Below, in pieces: positions 10,432-25,353 of a stretch of DNA of 64,000 nt; within the stretch, counting starts at the first letter, position 1, and each line of letters starts with the position of its first letter. Made by a program: the position numbers and the translations under genes. Location: contig NC_135556.1 of the NCBI RefSeq assembly GCF_964340395.1, forward strand, positions 8,959,001-9,023,000. The letters run 5' to 3'. The notes under the pieces were generated by a model. That model was not told where the DNA came from. It searched no databases and saw only the letters and a program-made list of their open reading frames with translations. The stretch is from Glandiceps talaboti. Lineage: Eukaryota; Hemichordata; Enteropneusta; Spengelidae.

Positions 10432-13400
10432 GTATGTTTTCATGAATTTCACACGCAACAAATGTAGTCCTTTATATCGCTGTCAATTATGATTGTGTCA
10501 ATTAATGTAGTCACTTTGTATAAATTATGACATCAGAAGAAATGAATGGCTGAATTTGATGATATAAACTGATGACTAATACAGAAGCTCAAGTTCATAA
10601 AAGTTGATACACAACATATGAGTTACTACTGAGTTGATATTATAGTTGAGAAATATTAAAATGAACAAAAAAGGGTACTGCCATAATTTTCTGTAGTTTG
10701 CTCACAGATCCCGTACATTTAATATAAGTGTAGATATGAAAACTTCAGCCTACACGTAAAATGAAAATATTGTAGCGACCAAGCTAATTTTGAAATGTTT
10801 TATTAAAGTTTGGAAAAGAAATTTTCTTTTAGTTTTTTTTTTTTTGCACAGGTTGTAGAACTCTTGTAACAGCAAATGGAAAATCTTGAAAACTTTTTGA
10901 AGTTTATTTTGACCACAATTTAATTTTACCTATGAAACAGAAACTCTGTCTGTTCATTTTAAAAAGAGTGTTTTGTAATTTAAAAGTGGGAAATACTAAG
11001 TGAGAACATTAAATTAAATAATCTTTAAGTTAATAGTTTAGAGGAGAGAGAAAAAATGTTGAGGTATGTACCTTGTTTATTTAAGATTTGTCTGATAAAT
11101 TCAAGATATACAAGTTTACGTCTGTAAATGTTCGTCTTAGGAGAACTGTTGTTACAGCCATCATCTGTTATTATTGGATTACTAGCATTACTCTAATAGG
11201 ACTTTGGATCATCATGACAAGATTTTTGACAAATTTGATGCACGTCAACTTTGCATGCAAAAAAAAAAATGAATTATGTTCCATGGTTAGATGCGATATT
11301 GAAGTAGATAACTGGACATTTTTAACAGACTATATCCATGCTATTATGGTTGCCGTAGAAATAAGGTTCAACCGCACTGAATTCACTCTGATGTTCAGTA
11401 TTTATTGTTGAGTATGATATAACTTAATTATTACCTTAAAGGTTCATCCCTGGAGTTTTACAGTTTAATGTTTCTGTCGTTTTCATTAACTCGTGTCAAT
11501 TTAACATAATTAAATGTGTCAAGCCTGAAGGGCTAACATGTTAAAAAGCAATTAACGGAGAATAAACCTAATTTGACTTTAAGGTGAAGCAGTGGCTGTT
11601 CCAATTGTGTTAAATACAGTCAGCCCCACAATGTTGTCTTTGTGTTTGTAGCGGTCAATACAATTGCGGATTTCTTTAGAGTTATTTTTTTGAAGTTTTC
11701 CACAAGAGCGGTCACATGTATTGTATGAATGGGTGGGGGCTTAGGAGCGCCGACCAAATCAACGTCAATAAGGCCGGCTCCCCATTATTTGTGAAAGTGT
11801 ATGAAGCGTACAGAGATGGAAGACCACTCAGGGAAAACCTTAATTAAGCTGTTTTGACTCTTTGGCTGGCCTTACAACCCGCTGTAGACAGACGATCCAA
11901 TAAAAACAACTGACTGACAAAGCTTAGTAGAGGGAAATAAAGAAAGTTGATTTCCATAGCAGATTATAGGAGGAGATATTGATTCCCAGTTTTAGAGTGA
12001 CTTTTCACGATTTGATCTGCATCTGTCCTTGCTGTGTTGTTGGCACAACAATATGTTGTGATGTGTGTCTACTGACGAGGACACCCACAAGGTATAATCA
12101 AATCACTGTCCTTAGTCATAAAATTTATACAAGTGCACTCAAGTCCGCGGAAATCGAGTTTTGATGGCTGAGACATAAAAATTGTCACTTTCAGTTCAGG
12201 AAAGACTGTGTATGTCAAATTTAGATCGCCCATCTATGAAAATTGTCACTTTTATTTAGAATTCACTATACAGTGCGGAAATTGAGTTTTGACATACCCA
12301 TAAAAATTATCACTTTTACATTGAGTTCAGAAAATTCTGCTAAATCAAATTTAGATTTCCTACCTATAGTGACTTTATCTAACTTTCAGTTTTTGAATCA
12401 GTGAGGTCTGCTAAAATTAAGTTTGAAATTTGTTCACCAATGAAAATTTGAACTTTAATCATCAGTTCAAAAAAGTGTGCCAACACTATGGTAGCTAAAA
12501 TCAAATAAGTTTAAAATTCACACCATGTGCCTATACCAAAGTAGGGTTTGCTAAAAATCAAATTTGGATGCCCTAATGTTTGAGAATTGTACCCTGTAGC
12601 AATACCAGACTAAAGTCTGCTAACATCAAATTTGGATGTCCTTACGTTTCAAAATTGTGCCCACAGTAATGTCTGCTAAAATCAAATTTAAGTATCCTTA
12701 CATTTGAGAATAATACCCTGCAACACTAAAGTCTGGTAACGCCATCAAATTTGGATGTCCGTAGGTTTTGAGAATTGTACCCTGTAGCAGTACCACACTA
12801 TTCAAGTTCTGCTAAAATGTGATGTGGGTGTATATATACCAAAACAACTTTTGACTCTAAATTTCACCACAGGAAAAGACTACCTTCAATCTACTTTAGA
12901 TTTTCAACCTATAAAAATAAATTGACTTCAGTAAAGTTATCTAAAATCAAATATGGATGTCCTTAGGTTTGAAAATCATGTCATGTACTGTAGTGTATTT
13001 TTTACAATGCTGAGGTCTGCCAAAATCAAATTTGGAAGTATACCCATAAATATTGTCAAAAAGTCAGATGTAAGCTAGGTTGTGATTTATCTTTCTCATC
13101 TTATGTGTTGGCATGATACATTAAGGAATCATCATGGTACTCTGGTAATTGGAGGCTTTTAGTCAAAATTACACACCATCTCTCTTTAACCAAATGTGGC
13201 CATTTATCCTGTGTTCTGTGCAGAATTTTTTTTTTACAAATATCTAATTTAACATCTCCTTTGCTCTGCAGCTTGATATTATAACAAAGTTATTTCAACT
13301 CTAGCTTTGCATTGCTGCGTTGTCTCGTGTATCAGGCCTTGAAACACACAAATACCTGATTTGCATAGCTGTATGAGGTTTTGATGCACCGCTACTTTTT

Positions 13401-16400
13401 GTTAAAATTTGTTGAAGCAGTGATGTAGATAAGTTTCGTGCCAGGTGGAAATTTTCCAATCAGTCGGCAGGACATTCCTGTGTGTCACATTATGAAAATA
13501 AGGTAAAACATGGCAGGTTCCTACCTGTTTTTGACACCTAGTACTTCTTATCTACACTGCTGGCAGCTATTCAGCCTAGTATTAATGGATTTATGGAAGG
13601 GAAATTGTAACATTATTGAGAAGTCGGCATTTTAAGCTCAATTCGTTGTTTAAAAGATCAACTGTACCATGGCAAGCAAACAAAACATGGCAACTGAGAA
13701 CAATGCAATTTGGAATGTAGACAAAACATTTCACAAAGGTATAAAAGCATACTTCTAAGGGAGTGCTATTTGTTTCTCTCTCAAGTTTCTACTACACACC
13801 GCATACAGATTTCATTTGTGTACATGCTGTGATTTCTTCGTCAGCTTTCACAAGAAGCACCCCATACTCTACCCCTCCTTCCAGTTCATACCACAACTTG
13901 CATTGCATCATGCATATGAGAGGAATTTGGGCCATATAACAAGATACTCGTAATTTCTCATCAATCACAAGTGAGAAAATTTGAGGCCATATAACAAAAT
14001 GCCGTCAGAAATCTATTATCTCAAATTTAGAAAACTTTAGGCCATATAACAAAACTCTAAGAATTCTTGTCTATCTAAACTTAGAGAACTTTGGGTTATA
14101 CAGAGAAACACTGAGAAATCTCTTCGATCAATTAAGGGAACTTTAAAGAACAAAACACTGACAATTCTCTTCTATCTCAAATTAGAGAACTTTGGGCAAT
14201 GTAACAAAAGGCTGTCACTTTTCTCTTCCATCTCATAAATTTGGCAAGCGGGCATTACTCACTAATTTCTATTGTTTCAAATAATGGGCTGTCAAAGCTT
14301 AGTAGAGGGGTTTGACTAACTATAATAATTGTAGAAAATTAATCATTGACAATGAAGACAAGTACTGTCGTAGATAAGCCTTTCACTTCACACTGTGTGC
14401 TAATTTTCCATTGCTGTTAACCTCCATGGCTTAACTCTCATCCTCTGCCATCTGCCTCTCACTTCTCTTCACAGACATCACTTTGACTATCCCAATGCAA
14501 TGGCCACAACTGTGCAACTTCCACCATTTACCAGAGCACTCCACAACGATTTCAGACCCAGTGCCAAAGTACAGTTGGCCAAGCAACAGAAGAAGAAAGA
14601 AACAACACTGGGGAAAGTATGTCATTGGAAATGTCTAGCTGTGCTGTTTATGTTTGTCACCCTCATACTGGCAACGGCAGTGGCGTACTTTATAGGTGAG
14701 TCCGTTCTATATGAAATATTGCTTTAAAGGTACCCAGTCTGGAATTTTGAAGGTTTTCTTGGTAATTTCTGCATAATTGTGATAGCTAGTGACTGGAATC
14801 TATAAATAAGTGATTCTGAAATCAGAGCCACTAATATAGTTCTGAACTGTCGTCAATATGTAGAAATAATTTGATGATGTAATATTTTAGAGTAAAAAAA
14901 TTACACCAAAGATGTAATATTTTAGAGTAGCAAAATTACATCAAAGATGTAATATTTTATAGTAGCAAAATTACATCAATGATGTAATATTTTAGAGTAA
15001 AAAAAATAACATCAATGATGTTATATTTTAGAGGAACAAAATTACATCAAAGATGAACATTACATCAATGATGTAATTCCTGAGAGGAAAAAAATTACAT
15101 GTCTAACAAGTTTACATTTTGTCTAAATGACAGTTCTTAGTTACGACAGTCAGTTTTTCCTGATTAAGAGTGCTGTAGCAACTAGTGCAAATTACTGAAT
15201 TTTACAAATAAAAAGCTCATCAATTACCAAGACAATCTGTTAAAATTCTGGACTGTTCCCCTTTAACATATTAATCTGATACTAACAAAATAGATGAAAT
15301 GAGTAGAGAGCCTCACTATCACTAATCAAGTTCACCATTGGCAACATTTGCAATCAGTTTACTTGTGCTATGCGCCAGAAATCGGAAACACCATACAACA
15401 ACATACTTGTCAGATAAATTACATTGGATTCCACCTCCATTTTAATCAAAAACACACACACTCTGTAACTGAATCAGTCTTACAATTGATTGTATTGAAT
15501 TGTAAAGCTTAGAGAAAAATCGGTAGCTTTCAAGGTAGAGTGCGCCTCCGGGACCAATTTCGCTGAAAATTAAACTTTTCCAAGTCTCACTAATCTTTGA
15601 TATATAAAAGCTTGTTCCTGGTCCTTTTGATATAGTAAAATAAATCTGAGGGTTCACAATCTTGTTTTCAAATGAATTTTGTACTTTCCCATAGAGTTAA
15701 CACAACATTTGGCGGCCATATTGGATTCTTGATTTGGACGTCATTTTGACCTCTTGCTCAAAAATTTGCATGGTGACCCTTCATTTTTTTTCTTGATTTT
15801 GATTTAGAATGGGTTTAAGTCTTCTTGAACAAAGTAACAACAGAATTGTAAGATTTCTAATTTAGAGATTTCTTCTCTCCCCCCCCCCCCCCCCCCCCCC
15901 CAGGGTGCATACTAATTTAGAGAGTTAGACTCATGTTAATCCTAGTTGTAGGGTTTTTTTTTCAATCAGATCATTGATTATTTCACGTCAGGATAATTTT
16001 TATGAATCAAACGTTAAATTGTGAAAAGGACAAAAATATCAAAAATTTATATCATGGAAAGCAAACAGAATTCACTAAAGAAGCAAGATTAGCACCAGAA
16101 GGAAAAAACAGAAAATAGGATAAGGCAGAGACAAAAGAATCGGGGAAAAAGAAGATCTGAGACCCGTAATGAGCTTTTATTGTGTGAGACTCCTCAGTGC
16201 ATTGGCCTATGTTGAATTCATGATGATGGATGTTAATGCCTCACAATCAGTCACTGCCTCTGACTAATTCCCTAATTTTTCCATAAGACCCTTATCTTTG
16301 TAACATAACTCTTCACCTTCTATTGTAATTTGCCAATTCCCCCAAGTCCCTTGACCTAAAAACCTGTAAGTTAGCTGGAAGCAGTCAGGCAATGATGGAA

Positions 16401-19400
16401 AATCAGATAAAGAGTGGGAGGATAGAACCAAAGTGTTCTGACTTGGAACGTACACGACCTTTTATATGACCTTTCACGGGTATTCAGGGGGAGGTAGACA
16501 GACGGACATTAGCAGTGTCATTCTCTCATGATTCTTGCAGTGTTATTCTCGTTTTGTCTGCAGAAATGTCGATGGAAGTGATGAAAATGTTACCTCTATT
16601 TTTTATGAGACAGAAATGACCAGAGCACAGATCTAATAGGATAGCTTTTTGCAGAAAACGCGTGAACAATTACGTAAAGTTCAGACATCACAAGGTACAG
16701 TGCAGTGGTCATGCGCTGCACTTCTTCGGTTGCGTATATATGTGTTGGGGCACTTTTTACAAACAATAATTCAACACTAAAATTCAAAAATGTGTGTTTT
16801 TGTCAAGCTTGCTTGTATAATCTCAAGGTACGTCTTGGCTTGATCTGTTCTCTTGTACCAATTCGCTTCACTTTCTGTCCATTGCTGCTCACTAAAGCCA
16901 TGATAAAATACAGTAGTCATCACTTGTGCAAGTAAGAGGGTCCCCTACAACGGAATGGTTACTAAGCAACAACACAGAAAGAGAAGCAATTCGGTACAAG
17001 AGAACACATCAAACCAATATATATGTGTTGATGGCACATGATGCTTGGAAAAAAAACACAAAAACTTTTGAATTTTAGTATAAAAAACTTTTGAATTTTA
17101 GTATCAAAAACTATTGATTTTTAGTATCAAACTTTTAATTGCAAAAAGTACCCCAACACACATACACAACGGAAGAGGCACAGTGCATGACCCCTGCACT
17201 GTATGTTCTGGTCCAAGAAAACTCCACTAATATGAAGAAAATATACACACAATCTATGTGAGACAGAAATGTGAAACTATCGTTGTAAATTTAGAATTCA
17301 AAATTCAACTGTATTATATATTTGGTAAAGAATTATTGTAAAAATACAATTTAGTATTTCATAAAAAAAAAACATGATAACATATGTTACTGTTGTAATG
17401 TACAGGCATAGGCTAGAACTGTTATATGGTAAAATCCATAGACAGGTCATAGATCCCCCCACGAGGGTCTATGGACAGGTACATCAATTTTAATACAGTT
17501 AGAAATGTTTGACTGCCTCATGCATATTCATGATTATTTGAGATATTATATACTATGTTATAACACTTGGACCTCATACTTTACTTTCTGAGAATTGTGA
17601 CTTTTAAAAAAAAACTTTTATTGCATGTAAATCATTTGTGTCTCATACATAATGGTTACGTATGCACCTGTTATTTGGTAAGCTAATACACAAGTTGCAT
17701 TTTCCCAATAAAATTTAGAAACAACCAAAGAAAAAATCACGGAATCTTCCTATCATTACACTTGCAGGTTCCAGTCTATGCAAATACATAATGGTTACCT
17801 ATGTACCTGTTATTTGGTAGGCTAATAGGCAAGTTGTTTTTCCAATCAAATTTAGAAACAACCAAAAAAATCACAGAATCTTCCTGTCATTACACTTGTT
17901 GGTTTCAGTCTATGCAACCTTTTGTTAGATAGGCAAATTATAAAACTAATTGTTCATTAAATAAGATTTTTTTTTAAAATTTAAATTGAGTTTTAAAAAT
18001 TGTCAATATTTCATAAAACACATGTTGGTTTTCTGTCTGTGCGAATATGTAATGGTTACCTTTTATTCAGTAGAATAATTAAAATATGTTATTCACTAAT
18101 TAAAGTAGAAAATAACCAAGGAAAAAAAGGGGTGATAAAATTGTCTACCCTTTCATTATGCTGTCGGTTTTACAGTCTCCTTCAACTTATTTGAACTCCT
18201 CATTCTAGTACATAATAGCCCGAATTCTGCAATGAGTTCACGTATACAGGAAAAGAATCCCTTAATAGCCAGAAATGACGGCTAGAATAAGAAATTGTTC
18301 TTGAATGTGGCAAACAAAAGGAGATGAAGCTTAGTGCGATCAGCACTGAAAATACTCAAATTTTTGTCATGAAATGCCGATTATCTTGGAAAACGTTGAT
18401 TTTCCCCCAATGCAATGTTTTAAAGATATCAAAGAGTAAATCAATGTATATGGAGGTTTACTAGACTGGAATAGAAAATTCTAAAAGTTAATCTATCTCC
18501 ATCACTTTCGTATTAAATGGGTTTACTTTCTATCTTTGCTTATCCCAAGGTTCAATTCAGACTTGGAGAAAACACAGACAAACGGGGTATAAATAGAAAT
18601 GCAATCATTGCCGTAAAGAAAATAAACCGTTCTTTTTAAGTCTTAGGGATTTTATGTGTCTCTTGCCTCGGTACTCACAAGTCGACGGTTTTGTATGTTG
18701 CTATGTTTCTAAAATTGGAAATTGGAAGTGCAAATTTCATCACTACTGAAATGACTAGCATTTTGTCCTGAAATGGCTAGCAGTTTGTTTCACTATTTTG
18801 TCATGAAATAACTAGCAGTGTCTATTTCACCATTTTGTAATGAAATAACTAGCAGTGTCTGTTTCACCATTTTGTCATGAAATGACTAGCAGTTTGTTTC
18901 ACTATTTGTCATGAAATAACTAGCAGTGTCTGTTTCACCATTTTGTAATGAAATGACTAGCAGTTTGTTTCACTATTTTGTCATGAAATAACTAGCAGTG
19001 TCTATTTCACCATTTTGTCCTGAAATAACTAGCAGTGTCTGTTTCACCATTTTGTTATGAAATGACTAGCAGTGTCTGTTTCACCATTTTGTTATGAAAT
19101 GACTAGCAGTGTCTGTCTCACTATTTTGTCATGAAATAACTAGCAGTGTCTATTCACTATTTTGTCATGAAATGACTAGCAGTGTCTATTTCACCATTTT
19201 GTCATGCAATAACTAGCAGTGCCTATTCACTATTTTGTCATGAAATAACTAGCAGTGTCTATTTCACCATTTTGTCATGCAATAACTAGAAGTGTCTATT
19301 TCACCATTTTGTCATGCAATAACTAGAAGTGTCTGTTTCACCATTTTGTCATGAAAAAACGAGCAGTGTCTATTTCACCATTTTGTCATGAAATTACGAG

Positions 19401-22400
19401 CAGTGTCTATTTCACTATTTTGTCATGAAATAACTAGCAGTGTCTGTTTCACTATTTTGTCATGAAATGACGAGCAGTGTCTGTTTCACCATTTTGTCAT
19501 GAAATAACTAGCAGTGTCTGTTTCACTATTTTGTCATGAAATGACTAGCAGTGTCTGTTTCACCATTTTGTCATGAAATAACTAGCAGTGTCTATTTCAC
19601 CATTTTGTCGTGAAATAACTAGCAGTGTCTGTTTCACTATTTTGTCATGAAATGACTAGCAGTGTCTGTTTCACCATTTTGTCATGAAATAACTAGCAGT
19701 GTCTATTTCACCATTTTGTCATGAAATAACTAGCAGTGTCTGTTTCACTATTTTGTCATGAAATGACTAGCAGTGTCTGTTTCACCATTTTGTCATGAAA
19801 TAACTAGCAGTGTCTGTTTCACCATTTTGTCATGAAATGACTAGCAGTGTCTGTTTCACCATTTTGTCATAAAATGACTAGCAGTGTCTATTTCACTATT
19901 TTGTCATGAAATGACAAGCAGTGTCTGTTTCACTATTTTGTCCTGAAATGACTAGCAGTGTCTGTTTCACTATTTTGTCCTGAAATGACTAGCAGTGTCT
20001 TTTTCACTATTTTGTCATGAAATGACAAGCAGTGTCTGTTTCACTATTTTGTCATGAAATGACTAGCAGTGTCTATTTCACCATTTTGTCATGAAATGAC
20101 TAGCAGTGTCTGTTTTACTATTTTGTCATCAAATGACTAGCAGCAATGTCTCACTATTTTGTCCTGAAATGACTAGCAGTGTCTGTTTCACCATGATATT
20201 CAAATGGTCCAGCCACTACAGTGTTTCCTACAACTAGATTTGCCAAAATTGTTATTTACCCAGGTTTGACTTTAGTAATAAGGGTTCACTATATTTCAAA
20301 TATATGAATAACTATGACCCCATGTATTTTTCTTGCCATTGATATACAATAACCACCAGTAAAAGATATGCATTTTGTCGCTACGGTAACGTTTAGAATT
20401 GTCCCAGGTTGTAATCGCTTTCAGTTTTCCAAAATGGCAGTTTTTATCTCGTGTGTCATGTCACAGAGATATTCTGGCTTAATTAGTTTGTAGGAGACAC
20501 TTTTCAAATGGCATATTCTATTCTGTTCTCATTTTGTAAAGCTATTTATTTAAGCTGAAAATTCATCACTATTCCGTACGTCTTGCTTGACTGCAGTTTT
20601 ATGAAATTCCTATCTATTCATCTGCAAGTCTATTGTATGCTTTTGATGACATTGACGGACAAAATCACCCATTTTGATGTGTAAATTTATCTAACATCTC
20701 ATTCATAATGCTTTGATCATAAAAAAAGAAGCATGCAAACTGAGCTGTGAATACATTCATGCATACACAATGCTCTTTTTGTACTGAGCTGTTTGGCAGA
20801 CTGTTCTGTGAAATGTTTTGATGTTTTGAATCGTGGCAGTGGCAAGCTGTAAATTAGACAACCCGAACAGAAAAGGAGAGCATTATCTTTATCATTGCAT
20901 GTGTTTTTTCATTGAAAAGCGGATTCCCAAAATAGATATCTGTATACCTGGAATTTGAATATTATAGCAGAGATACTACCACAAGTGAGCAAAGGTTGGG
21001 GAATGAGTATTTATGGGGACATTATCTAGCACCCAAAATATCAAATATAAATGACTGAAATTTGAAGGGGGAAAAAATCACAAAGAATGGATCTCACGAG
21101 TGAGCAAAGTGGAGAGGCAATGAATGTTTACAGGGAGTTCATCTCACACCCAAAGTATGAATATTAAAAAAGTAGACAATTTATACTTCATTTGTCTAGC
21201 AGCCATGCTATTATCCGTACTCAAAACAACCCCCCCCCCCCTCCAAAAAAAAAGGAGCTAACAGGGCTACCACAAGTGAGCAGGGTGTTTACAGAGAGCT
21301 CATCTCACACCCAAAATATGAATACTAAAAAACCAGATAATTTACACTTCATCGTCTAACTACCCACAGTATCATCCAAACAAGCAATGTGCAAAAAAAA
21401 AAAAAGGTCTGACCTAATGGGAATACTACAATACTCATGCCTTCTCCTAATAATGGAATTTGTGAAAATGATAACATGCAATGTGATAGTGCTGCCAAAA
21501 CCAATTATGCGTTCATTGTTAGCACGCGTGATGAATACATATAAGTAGCTCACACCCATATCGCAGGTCCTGGGGCTGAGAGGATTGAAACACAGTAGAG
21601 TTAGACCTCCCGACCTCACACATCACTGTCTTTGATTGCTCACAGCTCCATAGATATAGTAGAATATATTAAATATTTACCAGATAAAGTTGCAGAGTAT
21701 TGTCCATAATTTTAAAGCTAATAATATTCTAAAATTAAAAGTTTATCACTTTATATCTGGGAGCTGCATATATATATGTCATATTTGTTGCAGTATAGAA
21801 AAGGTTAGGTTGAACTGAAAAGGAAATAACCAATCAATGTAGGATTTTGTTTGAAAGATGAACCCGAGGCAAGCCCAGAAGACTGATTAGTGGTATTGTG
21901 CTTTCAAAGCACGGCTACAGCTTTTGGTGTGTTTTTTTTTTTTGCAGAATTACATGCCTCATGAATTCAAAGCAATTTTCTATATATCTTAACAACCACA
22001 CTTACAATATTTGGGGTACTTTGTCATCGTACGTATCCATGAAGAAATTATATAATTTGATAATTGTGTCCTCAATACTGCTTTTTTGGGGGACTTTCCT
22101 TTTTTCTCACAATTTATACTCGCCTCATGAATTCAAAGCAATTTTCCATTGAGCTTAACAACAACACTTCCAGTATTGTGTCAGTGCTTGACGCTGTACA
22201 TAATTCATACTAAAATTGTAACATTTGACAGTTACGTCTTCACAATTGTGATTTTTTTTTTTTTGGCGAATCTTTTTCTTAGAATTACTCACCTTGTGAA
22301 TTCAAAGTAATTTTGTATTTCACTAAGCATCAACAATACAGTATTGTGTTAGTGTGCACTCTGTACGTATTCATGATGAAAATTGTAACGTTTGACAGTT

Positions 22401-25266
22401 TTGTCCTCACGATACCATTGTGTGTGAAATCAAACTACAATTCTCTAAGGTGCTAAATAACACCAATTTAAATATTTGAGGCACTTTGTCAGTGTATATT
22501 TTCACAATAAAATGGTAACATTTGACCGTTGCGGCTTCACAATAACGATTCGTCGGCTGCGATTTTTGTTCAGAATTACTCATCTCATGGATTGAAAATA
22601 AATTGTTATTCAGTTATCAATCAACAATCACAATATTTCAGGCGCTGTATATCCGTCATAAAATGGTAACTTTCGACAGTTGTGTCGTCACATCACTATG
22701 GCCTGTCTTGAGAGGATTACTAAGATTAATCCAGAATACTGCAATTTACCTATTTCAATAGTCTGAAACAAATGGGTCACCAGGGACAATAAAAAACATT
22801 GAAATAATTGGGTTAGTACAGGTCTGTATGGCAGCTATCAGCAAAACTAACACATCCTTTCAAGTTTCTAAACAGATTTCTGCTTCATTAATTGTATTAA
22901 CTTTCAGTGACAGTGGAATTAACAATGAATTAACAGTTGGCGATCCCATACAAATCAAGTGTAGACAGACAAAATATTAAGTATCCAACCGTTCCCTAAT
23001 CTGGTTTTTGAGAACAAAGGACGAGCAAAAGGATGTTTCAATGTCTATTTAAAAGTTAGAATGATGGGTTGTGTTCTTATCTTGTCGTACTGTGCTAGTT
23101 AATCATCTTTGTATAGTGTCACATCACGTCGGCATGGTATTCTGTCATTCAGTGAACTATCACAAAGTTGCGACATGTTATCATATTTTGTAGCAATCTG
23201 TCGTTTCCTGTTTAGTTGTAGAATATTGATGTTTTACTCTGTCGCCATGGTGCTTTATCATGTGTCCAGGGAACTGAATATGACATTTTTCCATGGTTCT
23301 ACTTAGTTTATGTATTCTAGCGCAAACAAAATGTACCATGCTGTTCTTTCATCCTTGTCATATTGTCTGTGTCGTGTAGCATTTTTGCCAAGATATTCAG
23401 TCCTGTTGCCATGGCATTTTTGTGTGTTACCATGGTAATATGTAGTTTTGACTTGATCTCGTCATACAAGTATATATCATATTGTCCTTTCATGTTTATG
23501 ATTACATTGCCTTTTGTAGTATATTACATTGTAGTTGATCATTTTGCCATGGTGCTCTGAGCTGTTGCCATGGTATTTTTTTTGTGTTACCATAGTAATG
23601 TATATTTGTGATTTTCTGTCATCATACAAGTGTAGTTTATTGTCCTTTCATGTTTATTGCAATGTCATTTAGCATTCTCTCAGATTACCAGGGGTGCCCA
23701 GTTAGTGCAAAATAACTGTGACATTCTATAGTGTTTCCATGGTGACGTGAAGATGTAATGGTTTCCCTTGATGATACACTGTTCTTTTGTGTTATATGCT
23801 GTGTTTTTACACACTGTCAAATGTAGTGATATTATGTTAGTCATAATATCTCAGCAGTGACGCTTTGAAAACATTTCCTGTCACATTACCATTTCAAAAT
23901 TTGGTAATATCGAACTGTGTTTGAGAATAAACTTGCTTGTATATGGAATAATATGTGGCCAACTTAAATGATGATAACATGGACAATTTAGTGTACTACA
24001 CTGTTACAAACCGTACAATTCAGCATGTTACGTGTTACAAACCATACAATTCAGTGACTACACTGTTACAAACCATACAATTCAGTGACTACACTGTTAC
24101 AAACCATACAATTCAGTGACTACACTGTTACAAACCAGACAATTCAGTGACTACACTGTTACAAACCATACAATTCAGTGACTACACTGTTACAATTCGT
24201 AGAATTCAGTGACTACACTGTTACAAACCGTACAATTCAGTGACTACACTGTTACAAACCAGCAATTCAGTGACTACACTGTTACAAATCATACAATTCA
24301 GTGACTATGCTGTTACAATTCATAGAAATCAGCGACTAAACTGTTACAAACCATACAATTCAGTGACTACACTGTTACAAATCGTACAAATCAGTGTATC
24401 ACACTGTTACAAACCGTACAACTCAGTGACTACACTGTTACAAACCATACAAACACTGAGTATGGCAATTCGTGTGATGAAACCGTGCACTCTGCATGTG
24501 TACATGCAATGTCGTGCATGCAACAAGTACAATGTGATGTTTGTTGACAACATATCCAGATCCTATGCAGGTTAACTCTTTACATCTACCGGATAATTGT
24601 TCTATGTACAGATTATAAACCAACACATTTTACGACCACAGTTGCTCCTTGATGTTAAATCATTGATGGCAACTCAAATGACTTATAGTACAGTCATGTA
24701 CTTTCACCTGAGACGTTTGATCTTTTTCCTTGAGTTATAGAGGCTCTAATAGACAGTTTGATAAAAGAAATCATATGCGTTTGAGTAGTTGGGAATTTTG
24801 GCTTTCAAAATATGAATACAGAGAGACTAAACTCAGCCAAAACTTTGCTAAAATAAAGTATGAATAATAAATAAGGAGGTGACAATGAAGACACTTAGTT
24901 ACTGTACAATGAACAGTTTTATTGTGAAAGTGTCCTTTACTACAGTGTGGTTTTGTCAGTCATGGGGGGGGGGGGGGGGGGCTTGAACCCTTTTTTACAG
25001 AGGGAAGAAATCTGCCCTTTCCGTACGTATCAGTAATAATAACTTATAATAATGACTTTATTGCCAGAAATTATAGGGCTTACAAAATATTCTAAACTTA
25101 TCTACAAATGTACAAAATATCAAATAAAAAAGTAAAATGAGTCAAAAATAGATAATGTAGAGAACTACAAAGCAAATTTCTGGCTAGGGCCATGAAGTTC
25201 TTATATACATGCCTGTATGCATGAATACATGCATACATACATACATACATACATACATACATACAT

Positions 25267-25353
<87 letters not shown>

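Noticed and set aside
11088-11411. 107-codon frame in intron 1
   Set aside because: No flanking splice sites with compatible phase; exons 1 and 2 already join in frame; no recognisable motif.
18745-20195. CRISPR-like array
   Set aside because: Units are contiguous with no unique spacers, and the DNA is animal intron. The same holds for 23985-24460 and 38690-39775.
24240-24575. 111-codon frame
   Set aside because: Translation of the 31-bp minisatellite plus unique flank, with no support.
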